Below, one piece after another: positions 10,046 to 21,900 of a stretch of 64,000 nt of DNA. Both the position numbers and the translations under genes were made by a program. Positions within the stretch are counted from its first letter, which is position 1. The number at the start of each line of letters is the position of its first letter. This DNA comes from Orbicella faveolata (lineage: Eukaryota; Cnidaria; Anthozoa; Scleractinia; Merulinidae). The notes beneath the pieces are model-generated. The model saw only the letters and a list, made by a program, of their open reading frames with translations. It ran no database searches and was not told the origin of the DNA. Where the stretch lies: positions 267,130 through 331,129 of the forward strand of contig NW_018148700.1 in NCBI RefSeq assembly GCF_002042975.1, written 5' to 3'.

Positions 10046-12214
10046 CGGAAACTCATTGTTACTATTTAGATTTTAACTTGAACTGAAGAAAGCGATTTCT
10101 AAGAAGTCGTCGATCTTTGGAAAAAGTAATGGAAGTAACAAGTGTAATGTCTTGCCTGATTAGCTCACTCTACAACACAGGTTAGGAACTGATGGTAAGT
10201 TTTCTAAGATAAACGAAGTGTTAATGCCATAAAGTTGGCAATCAGAGTTTGTATGAATTTGAAATCCGATCAATTCAACAAATGACTACGCATTTCCTTC
10301 GAAAACTTACAATAAATTTTGAAACTTTACCTTGTGTTCTCTTCGTGTTTTCCACCAATCGCTTTTTGTAAGCTATTTGGACTATTTTTGCTAATGATAA
10401 GGTTAAGCCATGTGCTAGTCAGAGAGATGGGGCAGCAAGTTGTCGTACCTAGTTTTGGAAACCTCGCTGAAACCTCGCTGAAACACTATCTCTTCAAAAG
10501 CAATTTACAAATGTTTGAATTTTAAGCTTTGGCTTTGAATCGGCCATCGGATTGGGCGTGAATGAAAAATGTGGTTGGAGACCTTTAGTGGAATACTATC
10601 CACTTTTGTGTCGTTGGGGGTTGGAGAGTGGGGTGGGGGTAAAATTGAATTGAGTCGGGTTCTATACCTTTTAGAGAAGCTCTTTATATAATAGGTCTCT
10701 AAAATGTGTATGGGTCCTTGAACCTCTCTTTGCTCTACCTTGTCTAATACTATTGTTAAATACGGGAAAGAATTCAGTGATACGCTTTGGCTGCTTGTGC
10801 AGACGAAAATAAAGGTCTACCCATGGAACTCTCGATTACTACTTCGTGTGCAGACTGGTGATTTAATTCCGCGGAGAATGCGTGACAGTTTACTAGAGAA
10901 TGGGTCTTTACACGTTTTGCCACAAAATCCTTTTCCGTGACGTCACTAGAACGAACGTGACTGCGACCTGGGGACTAGGTCATGTGGGAGTCACCCATTT
11001 GCGTTGTCTTTCTGATGTTGGACGCATAACGCTGAAATGCGGTTGACCGTGTCCGCGGGAACAGTTGGAATCTTCCGGCTCATTGAATTACGCTCAAGAA
11101 ATAACCAGAAATTGCGACAATTGTCGCTAAAAAAAGAGAACAGATTTCATTCACTGATGCACGTTGTCCTTTAAAACATTTATTCACTCGGCTACCACCT
11201 TGGGTTTTTAGAGGGCCGGTTAAGTGTATGTATGCGTGTGGGAGCTCAATATCACAATATCAAGAGATTTTTGATTGCTCATGACAGCCATTTAGATACC
11301 AAGAAACGGTAGAGACTTGTTTGACATCACTACTTACGAAAATGAGTGATATGCCTTCAAGCCATCACTTTCCTTTATACAATTCGTTAGGTCCAGACTC
11401 CTTCGCGGTTTTAGGTTAGCCCCGGCGCGCAGGGCGACTCTGCCCTCCTCTTATGCCCACAGGCGAGTTTTGAACGGGCGGACAGTCTTTTCGTTCTGAG
11501 CTCGGCTTTCGCTTCCCAACTTGTAGGCAAGTCTAACAGCCGATGTTTCAGTATTTACGTATTCCAGAATTCGGTTGGACAAAAGGTAGTACAAGTGAGA
11601 TAGCCAACGAGGTGCGTAGCATATTGGCTAGGAATCCATACGTATCCAAAAAAAAAAAAAAAACAGGTGGAACAATGCTTATTTCTTGAACGTGACAATC
11701 ACGAAATATCGTTAGGCATTCACCGGTAGGCTCTGCGATAGTTGTTCATTCATATTATCGAGACGAGTAGTTAGGGACTAGCGTCAAAACAGACCATAAG
11801 TACAAACTGAAAAATGGAAAGTAAAATAAATAAGATCACAGTGTGATCTCGAAGGACAACATTTTAAATCAATGTAACTTTTCATCCTCAGTAGCGAGAT
11901 CCAGACGTGTCCAACACATTTTTTTCCCTTTCAGCCCATTCAAGCTTTTAGTCAGTAAACGTTCCCTTGGAAACAACACGCGTGTCGAGGATTATCGATG
12001 GGGTTGTTTGAAACTTGATAAACTAAAACAAATTGTCTTGACATAAAAGTGCACCTTGAAATAAAGCAAGAGATAATCTCTCTGTTTTCAGCTATTGGCA
12101 TAAACGTTTGGAATTGATTCTCATACATAATCATTAACTAATCGTCAGGAATTCTATAAATACCACTGTTTCATTGTGAATGTTAAAACATCCGTTTTCA
12201 GAATGAAAACAAAA
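10046..12214. other. Gene-free stretch, partly duplicated block
   Basis: To about 10970 it is a diverged duplicate of about 13260-13840: compare 'ccttcgaaaacttacaat' near 10298 with 'ccttcgaaaagttaacat' near 13297, and 'gacgtcactagaacgaacgt' near 10940 with the match near 13810. The rest has no supported gene. A run of about 16 A lies near 11650. Confidence 0.5.
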
Positions 12215-12549
12215 CAAGAGGAAACGGAAAACGTGTTTGCCGTTTAACACGTTTGAGGGTTTTAACTTCTTGAACCTTTATAGACCTACGTACGCATAAT
12301 TCACCAAGTTCGACCATCACGCTCCGAATTTCAAGCGTATTTTCTGCCTAACTGGGAAAGCAAAAAACTTTTCCTTTCTTCTTCGCTGGCTAGCGTGTAT
12401 GCAAAAACTTAGGAAATAAACCTCGTGAGTTTCAAGCATTAAAATGGTTTACAGAGGTCTCGCAAGAACGCGGATTTAGAGTCGCACATACATGATATAT
12501 CGTGCTTAGAGCATAAGCCTTATAAACCCCTCCCATTCAGTGACAGGGT

Positions 12550-12557
12550 TATAAAAG
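12550..12557 (+). promoter_or_regulatory. TATA box of the 77-aa family gene
   Basis: 'tataaaag' lies 84 bases upstream of the ATG at 12634, with a pyrimidine-rich 'cagtcatt' about 30 bases downstream as possible start site. The segment around it is conserved with the promoter of the decayed copy. Confidence 0.7.
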
Positions 12558-12633
12558 GAGGACAGCTTTCTACCTGCAGTCATTTGACCTCATAATCTGA
12601 GCTCACGCATAATTGTTGCAGACTCTTTGGGCG

Positions 12634-12867
12634 ATGAACGAGAGATACAAACCCTACAAAATGTGCACCACTCTTAACTACGACAGAGAAATGGACAAAT
12701 ATTTAAACACGATTTTTGACAACCTGCGTGCTTTGGAGGAGATTCGGCACGCTAGAGTTTCACTGCCGAAGTGTGAGAAGTCGCGACAGATTTCCAATAC
12801 TCAACGATCAGAACCAGTTTGCACGAAACTGATGCGCGAAACTATCCCGAAAAAAATTCGTCATTGA
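12634..12867 (+). CDS. Small family protein of unknown function (77 aa)
   Basis: The start is the ATG at 12634; codons before it are open only to a TTG, and the decayed duplicate has an ATG at the same place. Residues ~16-33 hold the family module (YDREMDKYLNTIFDNLR), predicted as an amphipathic helix, followed by a basic C-terminal half ending K-K-I-R-H. It lacks the RRxSAP unit of the larger paralogs. No signal peptide or membrane segment. A strong TATA box at 12550 and the conserved 12215-12420 segment suggest regulated transcription. The coding part is one exon. A role cannot be given; the helix may mediate self-association or partner binding (inference). Confidence 0.65.
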   Translation: MNERYKPYKMCTTLNYDREMDKYLNTIFDNLRALEEIRHARVSLPKCEKSRQISNTQRSEPVCTKLMRETIPKKIRH

Positions 12868-14134
12868 ACGAGTGTTTACGGAGCACGTTACAAAAGTGAA
12901 AGCCCACGAAAGCACCTGATGGGGTACACCAGAAGCTTTTAGTGCGCAGAGAGTGTGATACGAGAGGGAAACAAACCAATCTTGATAAGTGACAATTGCA
13001 TAGACAAGGATTTCACTATGTGACAGATAGCTGGCTGAAGGTAAGAAAGCTTGAAAACAACTAGCGCTCTTGATAAACGACTGAAATGGAAACGAAATGA
13101 AGCCACGAGAGCAATCAAAGAGAACTTGTGGGTTCCGCCTTTGGAATAACGAACAAAAGCATTAAGTGTTTTATTTTGTTTTACTGCGCCACAAGTTAGG
13201 ACTGCGCTGATAATTATGTAAGCCATAAGTAACCATAGCGACCTGTAAGAATTTGCTTTGCTTTAAAATTTGAGTGATAAACAGCTCCATTTTGCCTTCG
13301 AAAAGTTAACATAAAGTTTGAAACTCCAGTAGTGTCGTTTTCCTGTCTTTTTAATGCTCTGAAAGAGTCAGTCAGTCACGTATTAAGGGAGATATAAGAC
13401 AGGACAGCAAGCACGATGTCGAAAGAGCGATACACATCTTGAAAATCTCTGAAAGTACCTGAAGACCCCACACTGTCACGTATCAGTAATGATGAATTCA
13501 CCTTTGTTTGTTGTTTCACTTCAAACGAGACGAATTTAAAGGCAAAATCTTTATCTAAATTCGAATGCAGCTTCGCAAAAGCGACGTTAGAAAATTAAGG
13601 AGGACGCCAGGAAAGAGCTTGAATTCGTGCAAACTTTTATCGTAAGCTTTGTTGCATGAGCGTGTTCTACAGCTAGTCGGCAGACAAGGGATTGAAGCGT
13701 GATCTACCGAGACAAGTGGTTAAGGTTTCGAAAGAGACGTTCTTATTTACTTAAACTTTGTTTAGTCTTCGGCAACTTTTTCTCACACTTTGAACAAAAT
13801 TCTTTTCTATGACGTCATTAAAACGAACGTGACAAGAACTAAACAGTTTCCCGCGTTTAGCGTTTAGCCAGTTCGTAGTCAACATATTATGGGGGTCTGG
13901 TAGAGTGTGACCACCAGTGAGGGAGATCAGGATCAGAATCATGAAAATAGAGCGAATTTCAATTGAGTGTTGACCAAAGCCGAATCACTCTGGCCAATCA
14001 CAAAGGACAAAGACAAACCAGTGAACCAATCAAAACTTGAAGCAAATACATGTAGCGCGGGAAATTTTTGAAACGTATGCGAGCGAGTCATGAGTGGTTT
14101 TGTCGCGAATTTCAAGCCAATCACGCATAAGCTC
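12868..14134. other. Gene-free 3' flank, duplicate of the 9.7-11 kb flank
   Basis: No coding region is supported. The stretch 13260-13840 pairs with 10290-10970 as noted for the duplicated block. Confidence 0.45.
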
Positions 14135-14544
14135 GGTCCTCACTAGGGACGCAAGCATAAGCATAAGCATAAGCATAAGCAAAAACATAAGCACAAGCAG
14201 AAAAGAAGCTAATGTCCTAGTAAGGTCGGTCACGACATAAGCATAAGCATAAGAAAAGACCTTGCGTTCTTCTTTTGCTTATGTCTATGCTTTTGTCGCT
14301 ATTGAGTTCAGTGAAGACATGTTGGCATAAACATAAGCGTGGGCAAAAGACTTTCAGCCAATCAGCGAGCACTTCGTGCCTTTGTCAACCATGTCCTCAC
14401 TGAACATAAGCATAAGTGTAAGGAGAACGCTTATGCTTATGACTCTTATGCTTATGTCGCGGCCGTCCCCACTAGCGCATTAGCTTCTTATGTTGATATT
14501 TATGTTCACGGTCTATGTTTATCCTTGCGTCGCAAGTGCGGACC
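14135..14544. mobile_element. Foldback element built of 'cataag' repeats
   Basis: The left end reads 'ggtcctcactagggacgcaa' and then 'gcataagcataagcataag'. The reverse complement of the right end reads 'ggtccgcacttgcgacgcaa', then 'ggataaacatag'. Inside are several 'cataag' runs on the left and 'cttatg' runs on the right, so the element can fold on itself. An internal copy of the same ends near 14205-14235 suggests nesting of two elements. Confidence 0.7.
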
Positions 14545-14626
14545 GCGCTTTAGGGTAGTAAAGGAAAAACAAAGCAAATCAGTGAGTTGTTTTCGACACT
14601 CACGTCAAAACTACTCTCAAATACAG

Positions 14627-14965
14627 TGAAACCTGTGTTAAGTGGACCCCATATTAAGTAGACACCAGCTTGATTACCTAAATTTTCTTCCCGCATTTAC
14701 TGTAACATCAACCTGCCGCAACCTGCAATAAGCGGACACTTCATGGGCTTTTGCTCAGATCAGCTCAGACTCCTCTAACAGTTGTTCAGTTATGTCGTTT
14801 TAAAGCCAAGTAGATTATTCCAGATACTGGAAATGGTGCTATGTGCAGTCTTTGATCTTACAATATGTTACACTGTTTTACAAAAGGTTTAATGATAAAC
14901 TCTTATTGCATAATATATTAGAACCTGTTTAGAGCGGACACTAGTGAGTGTCCCAAGGGTACCTC
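14627..14965. repeat. Dispersed repeat of the 'aacctgtattaagcggac' type
   Basis: The stretch begins 'acagtgaaacctgtgttaag' and contains further 'aagcggacac' and 'agagcggacac' blocks near 14730 and 14932. The pattern looks like a known dispersed invertebrate repeat from memory; the boundaries are approximate. Confidence 0.45.
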
Positions 14966-16577
14966 TGGTACGTTCGCCATAAGATTTCTGTGATCATCTT
15001 TTGGATTGTCCTCAGCCGAATGCGTAAACAATGGCTTCTGTTGGCTCCTGCTTCTATGCCGGAAAGCCGCTGTACTGAATCCAAACTCAATTTTAACAAC
15101 TTTTAAACCAGTACGTCTGACATTAATTCATCATTGATTGATTAACAATTAAACTACATTTATTCTTTGACCGTTACAACGAAATATCTACATAATATTG
15201 ATTGTTTAACACTTGGCTAGAAGATTAACTCATTTTCAGAGCATTTGAACTCCTTCTTAAGTAATTCGAAAAATTCGTGGCAGAAAATTAAAGACGTGCG
15301 TTGTAACTTTCCTAAAAAAAAAAAAAAAATCGATTTTCCATCTCGCTATTTCTAATTGTTTGTGGACTGTTTATGTGCAACCAAATCCCGTGGAGCATAC
15401 TAAGTGGTACTACATACCCCGTAATTACAGAATATAGACAATGCCGGTCAAACATTGTTTTGCAAAGGAAAAGGTGAAGTGGACTGTGATCAAAATGCAC
15501 GTTCGCGGGCCTAGGTCAGGATCAGAATAACAGTAGATGCTTACATCTCGGATCGAAGCTCAAGTTGTTCAGTTTTTTGCTATTACAAGCTCCACGGCAG
15601 ATTCTCTGTTTTAATCTGTTTTCCATTAGTTTTGTTTGTAAAACACATCTCTTTCCTGGTGCTGTCTGAGCTATGGTTTCTGGCCTCTTCTTCCGTTGTC
15701 CTGTGTTTGGAGGCCCCAGAAGACATTCCCAGAAAAAATACCTTTCAAACAAATTCCGCTAAATTGAAGTTGCAGAAGCTTGCTTTCCTCTATCACCTCT
15801 CCTCTCCCGTCCCGTCCCGTCCCGTCCCGCTAACCAAGATAATCAGAAAACGTCAGAAAGCTTTCAGGGTCCATTTCACCGCAACAAAGATTGCGAAACC
15901 CAACCGCTTTAATTTTGTAGGTCGTTCAACACAAAAGCGTGCTTGACATTACAGAGATTGCATGCCGTGATCATATATGTAAATCAGTTGTAAAGTTTCA
16001 GCCTGTTAAACCGATAAACTGACCTACCAGTTGAACCTTAATTTACGCACCTTTGTGATTAATTTACTAGTTGCCGCCTCGTTTGGGCTTTAACACGAAA
16101 CAATTGCCCTGTCTGGTTTGAAAAATCAATTAAACGTTTCTTCCTTTTCGCTTATTAATCTATAGAAAACTACAATGTGCTTATTAAAGGAGTTTTATGG
16201 CAGTATAATGGTTTACATGCCAATCTGCACGACCCACTGGACGCGTGCTGGGCATGATGTAATTTACAAGTGTCTTGGTTTGATTTGATTCACGACGTCA
16301 CGTTTTTTGGGCCAGTCATAAAATTACCTCCCCAAGAAGTTGAACATATATTTTGTTGCGGCTTCGTTTATCACCGCGAAATAACTTTAAAGGCGTTTAG
16401 CTAGGGTTTTAATTTGTTATGCACGCTGACCCTCCTTAGCAAACACAGATTACAGGTTGACATATTCCGACAAAAGATATGAGGAGTTAATAAGGAGTGA
16501 ATCTTTGCAAAGGACGCAGGATTAGTCTGAGGGTGAAAACGTTTGGTGGCGTTCTTGATTTCAAGATTGCTTAGGTC
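14966..16577. other. Gene-free stretch upstream of the 103-aa gene
   Basis: No gene is supported. It holds a poly-A tract near 15314, a short (cccgt)n run at about 15806-15830, and a CRE-like 'gacgtcac' near 16294. A TATA-like 'catatatttt' near 16345 is about 230 bases before the next ATG. Confidence 0.4.
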
Positions 16578-16889
16578 ATGGATACAAAAAACCGAGTCCA
16601 CAAGGAGAACTACACAACGTTTGACTACGAAGAGGAAATGGAAAAGGCCCTCAGCACGATTTTTCGCAACCTTCGTGGTATAGAGGAAAACAGATTTCGA
16701 ATCACTTCCAATCAGTGTGATCCGAGTGAGATCGCCAAAACACAAAGCACTCCAGAACCGACAGCTTACATCGATTTGCCATCGCGAAAACCTGACCATG
16801 AACTTCAAGAAGAAGTCCATACTGAACAAGTTACAAACGTTAAGTCGAGAAGGAGGTTACCTGAGGTGCCAACTGGAAAGAAGCTATAA
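16578..16889 (+). CDS. Small family protein of unknown function (103 aa)
   Basis: ATG at 16578-16580. Residues ~16-32 hold the best-kept family module (YEEEMEKALSTIFRNLR) followed by G-I-E-E-N-R. The C-terminal third contains L-Q-E-E-V-H-T-E-Q-V and then S-R-R-R-L-P-E-V-P. This order resembles the acidic segment E-E-E-K-V-S-T-E-Q-V and the RRR motif of the 691-aa protein, though the S-A-P is not kept. No signal peptide or membrane segment. It is the most distant member of the cluster, on the plus strand, 3.7 kb from the 77-aa gene. Function unknown. Confidence 0.65.
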   Translation: MDTKNRVHKENYTTFDYEEEMEKALSTIFRNLRGIEENRFRITSNQCDPSEIAKTQSTPEPTAYIDLPSRKPDHELQEEVHTEQVTNVKSRRRLPEVPTGKKL

Positions 16890-18973
16890 ACCTTCACTTA
16901 GTGTGTGAAAATTGAAACGATCTCTTGGTGGCTAACAGCTGTACCAACTTCAGTGAGAGAGTTGTTCGACAGTTCAAGTGATAGTGATGCTGATTTATGA
17001 ACCGGCTAACTTAATGATTGTCCTTCATCATTCGCTTAATTTATTACGGTGCGCTGGACTGGCGCTCTAGCTAGTGAGAGTCGACAGTACTGTGAGCTGG
17101 CTTATTGTGTTTTAACAAGACTTATAAGAGTTTGTGAAATAACAACACGCATCCAACTCGGCAACAAGTTCACATTCACTTTTTTTTATTTTTGACTGAA
17201 CCATTCACACCTTCCAGGTGGATAAACTGTCGCCGTATTTATCAGTAGCAGTGATTTCTGTGTTAGCAAATTAGCGTTAAGTTTGCGACCTATTAGCGTG
17301 TTAATTGTTATAAACTTCCTTGCTCACCACGCTCAGTAAATATTAATAACCTGAGAGACATAACGTTGTTTGCGGTCTATCGAGACGACCATTTAACTGA
17401 GTCAACACACCATGAACCCATTGTACATGTTGTAAATAATAAATTGCATCGCAAATGAAGGGACAAAAAAATGATCAAGTATTTCCTTTCGGTAATTGCA
17501 TTTAAATCTCCTTCATCAGAAGCTTGGATCTGCACTTTATCTGCATCTTACTGAGGACATTTGTGAGGGTTGTACGAGACAAGAATCTAAATGAGGGTGC
17601 TTGAAAGGTGACCAAGTCAACACATGGAATGATGCTTTAAGCGATAAGAAACTTGAACAGTCATAGAAACTATGTAGGTCTGTGTAAGCCCCATATGACA
17701 TACCCTGTTCCCCGAGGTTTTCCGTGTTTCTTCGTTGACTTCCCCTGCTATTAACTGAAAGCACCGTCACTCAATTTTGGCCTTTTCGCGGCTTACACAT
17801 GATCGAGAAACAGGAAAGGAAAACTCCGGAACCACAGAGGTCATTACTAAAACGACTCGGAAGACTGAAAGGAAGTGGACAGATCAATTTCATCAAATGC
17901 GATTCACTGTTCAGGCTAATTAAGAATAACGGATGTTAATATACATAGATGAAAACAAGACGGTCAAAGATAGACATGGTTCATGTCAATTCCTATTGAC
18001 AAAACCCACAAAAATATTTCGGTCACGGAACAACAAGGCGGAAAAAAGAGTCGATAAAAAACAACCGTGGGGTTTCCATTGCTCAAGGAACCGATTTAAC
18101 ATTCGGCTTCTTTGACCCTCTTTCGTTAAATTAAAAAGCGCAGCTTCTTTCTCGAATTTCTTTGTCTAATTTTAATCATATTCGGCATATCTTATCAAAC
18201 CCCAACCTTATTACTTCCTATAAGGAGCTCTATTTAATATCGGGAGAAGAATGTTGCGCAAAATAACTCAACAATATATATCCACGTTTGTTCTCGACTT
18301 CAAACTTAGGACAGCAGCCTTTGGAAGTTGTGCTTCCTCTCCAAGAAGGACCTCGTAACTTATAGAAACCAAATTTCTTGGACAGTTATGCTTATGTCCT
18401 TAATAATTATGTACAAATGGTACGTGCCCCTTGGCCTCGGTCAGATTGGATAATCCCACATGACAAAAGTAATGCCTCTTTTACTTTAAGATAAACCCTT
18501 ATCACATTTTTAATCGTCTCTGCTTTAGCTGTCCTTGTTATGTTTACTGTTTATTGTCAATTAGAATGGAGAGTTTCGCATCGCGTTTAAACCTGGAATG
18601 TTATTTCTGGTAATTTCTCGTCTACCTTTCAACTGTAATTCATTTTGAATAGGTCTTTCACCTCACAAAAACTGGCTGGCTTGCGCAAAGCTTTTCAGCA
18701 TCAGTTTCTGATCTAATCCAGCGCAAGCCTGATCCGCCAAGCCTGATAACTAGTTTTACCCCGGACATCAGGAAATAGACTTGCAAAGTTATATCACTTG
18801 GAACAGTAACCACTTCTGAACATAGAATGATTTGGAAATTGCCCGTGAAAAGGGTGGAAAAATCAACTGTTTACCATGGCTCCCGCTGTTGCTCCTGCTG
18901 TTTACCGCGTCGCGAACGCGCCGCTTCTTTGGACGAGTAAGCCTGAATCCCAATAATATCGCATTTATCCAAA
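16890..18973. other. Gene-free intergenic stretch before ASDURF
   Basis: About 2.1 kb without a supported gene or clear repeat. Reading frames are short and start mostly at non-ATG codons. The right end holds the ASDURF promoter; no TATA box was seen. Confidence 0.4.
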
Positions 18974-21900
18974 ATGGCGGACATGCAAGGAAATGAAAGC
19001 GCTAAAACTCCAGAATTACTTGAATTGAAGATATCACAAACTTTATACAAGGTAACATCTAGAATGTATCGATGCCTCCTGGATCCAGAAAGAGTGAAAA
19101 CTGTCAATTTTAATTTCCTTTTCTCTAGATAAAAGAGTTGGAAGTAACAAACCACGAACTCAGCTGCTTGCCAGCAAAAAAGGTCAGTTGAGCTTACGTT
19201 TGAAGCTTTTGCAAGTGTTTGGCCTGCTTTTATTGATATCGAGGTAGCTGTTCTCCTGTGTTCATTTCCAGAGGGTCTACACAAGACAAGGTGCGGGGCA
19301 CTTGTTCTTTCTCTCTGATCGTCCTCACGTGATCAGCCAGTTCAAGAGTAAGTTGCAACTTAGTCTCATGATAATCCGGTCAGTGTAAAATGCAGACTGG
19401 AGACCAGCGGTAAAATGAATACCAGGGGTAAAATGCAGACTGCAGGCCAAGGGTAAAATCAGGACCAGGGGTAAAATGCAGACTACAGACCAGGGATAAA
19501 ATGCAGACTACAGACCAGGGGTAAAATGAAGGCTGAGGGTAAAATGAAGACCAGGGGTAAACTGCAGACCAGGGGTAAGATGAAGATTGAGGGTAAAATG
19601 CAGACTGAGGGTAAAATGCAGACCAGGTGTGAAATGTAGACTGAGAGTAAAATGCAGACCGCAGACTACAGACTTTTTTAAGTATATATCGTGTTATTAC
19701 CATTACCGAGTGCTGACCGTAAACAGGATTATTCAGGCTAATCGCAGTGAAAGTCTGCATTCCAATTAGCCTGAATATCACTCTGGTTGGACTGAATATC
19801 ACTCCCACTTAGCCTGAATATCACTCAGGTTAGCCAAAATAATGTTTCCATTAGCCCACTGGCAGCCTAAGCTCTCTGTCAGATAAGCTTGGATGTGACT
19901 CTTGCTCATAAGTGGTGTTGTGTTACAAAGATTTGATTTATAAGGGTTTGTATGGGAATGCAACAGTTTTACTTTAAAAGTCAATTATTCTTGTATTTTG
20001 TGAATAAAATCTACTTGCCCTGTTGCTGTGTTGTATTCTTTGTTGTTTGCCAGCTCCTCAGGCCAATCTAATGCGACTTTGGCGAGTAATCTTTGTGTGG
20101 GTTTCTTCTACTAAAAGGAAGACCGAACACTGATTTCTGGTGTGCCCACCGCTCAAAGTGAATAAATCCACTGAAAATAACCTTGCTGACTCAATTCCTC
20201 CATAGAATCAAAGACGAGATGTTGAAGTTTTATGTCATTTCACCGCAATTCTGTCCATGATGCCTTTGCTACGAAACATTTATTTCAAGATTGCTTTTCT
20301 TCACAAATTTGAATGAGCCTCATCCGAACCAGTGTGGACAGTTTTGCGGTTTGCATAGTACGTTGGGTATCTATAATTAGCCTGATGGGGGTAGTCAGCA
20401 TCGATTTGTCGATAGCCAAACCAAAATGTTTCTAGGTCCCCTCATGCTTTATTTGTCAAACCCACCAAGAGGCACATTGTTTCCATCCACCAATCAAAAT
20501 CAAGTCAAGTCATGTTCACAAAATTTAAAAAATAGGCACCATACAGGTGCATGTGACAACTGCTTAAAAGGTGAAAATGCGAAAAGTAGAATTGTCCTAT
20601 ATATCCAGTTATGTGAATAGGAATGTATGCAAATAGCTAGATAATGAATATTGATGAGAAGCATTATTGAATGCTTATAAGCCATTGTTAAAGAATGTTT
20701 GCCCAAACTGAGGAAAAACAAAATGGCTCTTTAGCCATTTTCAATATACATTATTACACGAAATTTTCGTGACACGTTAATTTTGCGAATTTTGCAATTT
20801 GAAAAAAATCGCAAAATTAAAGTGACGTGAACAATAAGTGTTGCGAACATAACATGACGCAAAAATTAAGTGACTTACATTATGTTACTGTTGACATATA
20901 GTTCCGCCGTTGTGTTTTTGTTAATTTTGACGTTATTGTACCTTTAATAACGTCAGTTTACTAAATTCAAGGACATGTTGAAGTAACAATGCCAAGGAAA
21001 TAAATTTTGTGTCATTCAAAACGCAAAGTTAAAGTGATTCAAAATACAAAGCTTTCGCGAAATCGTGGAATTTAAGTGTTGCGAAATACGTATACCTCAA
21101 GATTGTGAACTAAACGTGTTGCGAAAATTTCCTGTAATTAGGTATTAAAATTTTAACAAGGTTACAAGGCTTAGAGAAATAAAACAAACGAAATTAATTA
21201 TTCATCCATCAACCTTGATGTGATTTCTTTTGTTGTATTCCCCCAAGCCTTGAAGTCAGAATTGTAATATGTCGAAAGTGGCCTATTAGTACATGTGGGT
21301 GTTGCCATAATTGTAACAGGTAACAATGAAGGGTAAAACTGTCAGCAGTGTACGGTGTATGGTTTATGAATTATAATCAGTAGACGAACATGATTGGACA
21401 ATCAAAAACAGTTTTTATTATTTTATTGAACTGATGAAACAAGATTTATGGTAAACAACACAACGGGAATGGTACAGATCATAGCAACAATTTTGGGGTT
21501 GATTGAGAGTACCTGTATTATGGCAGAAGTAAAGGCAAACTTTTGCAACAGCCGGTGCTACAGGGATGAGGCTGTGAGTGAGTGAGTAAAGGCAAGCACT
21601 CTAGACAGGAACCTCATTGTCATTACAAGTACCTTTTTTAAACTAAAATAGTGATCATCTTACTCACACCAGTGAGTAAGAGTAACAGGAGCCTTGAAGC
21701 TGTGACGTAAATAGCAGCACTCTACTGTGAAATATCAAGCCTTGTTGTATGTCCCACCATTCGTCCTTGCTAAATCCCTCGATAAGTTGTTTTGCTGTAG
21801 TCAACCATATTGATTACTTCTCTCAATTCTCAAATTGCAATATTTCAGGGGCATGCATTATTGGTTCTGTGAACCCAAGTAACCAGCCACACCCACTTGA

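Noticed and set aside
19380-19808. Minus-strand frame rich in F-Y-P-W-S repeats
   Set aside because: It is the translation of the 24-bp minisatellite, not a gene.
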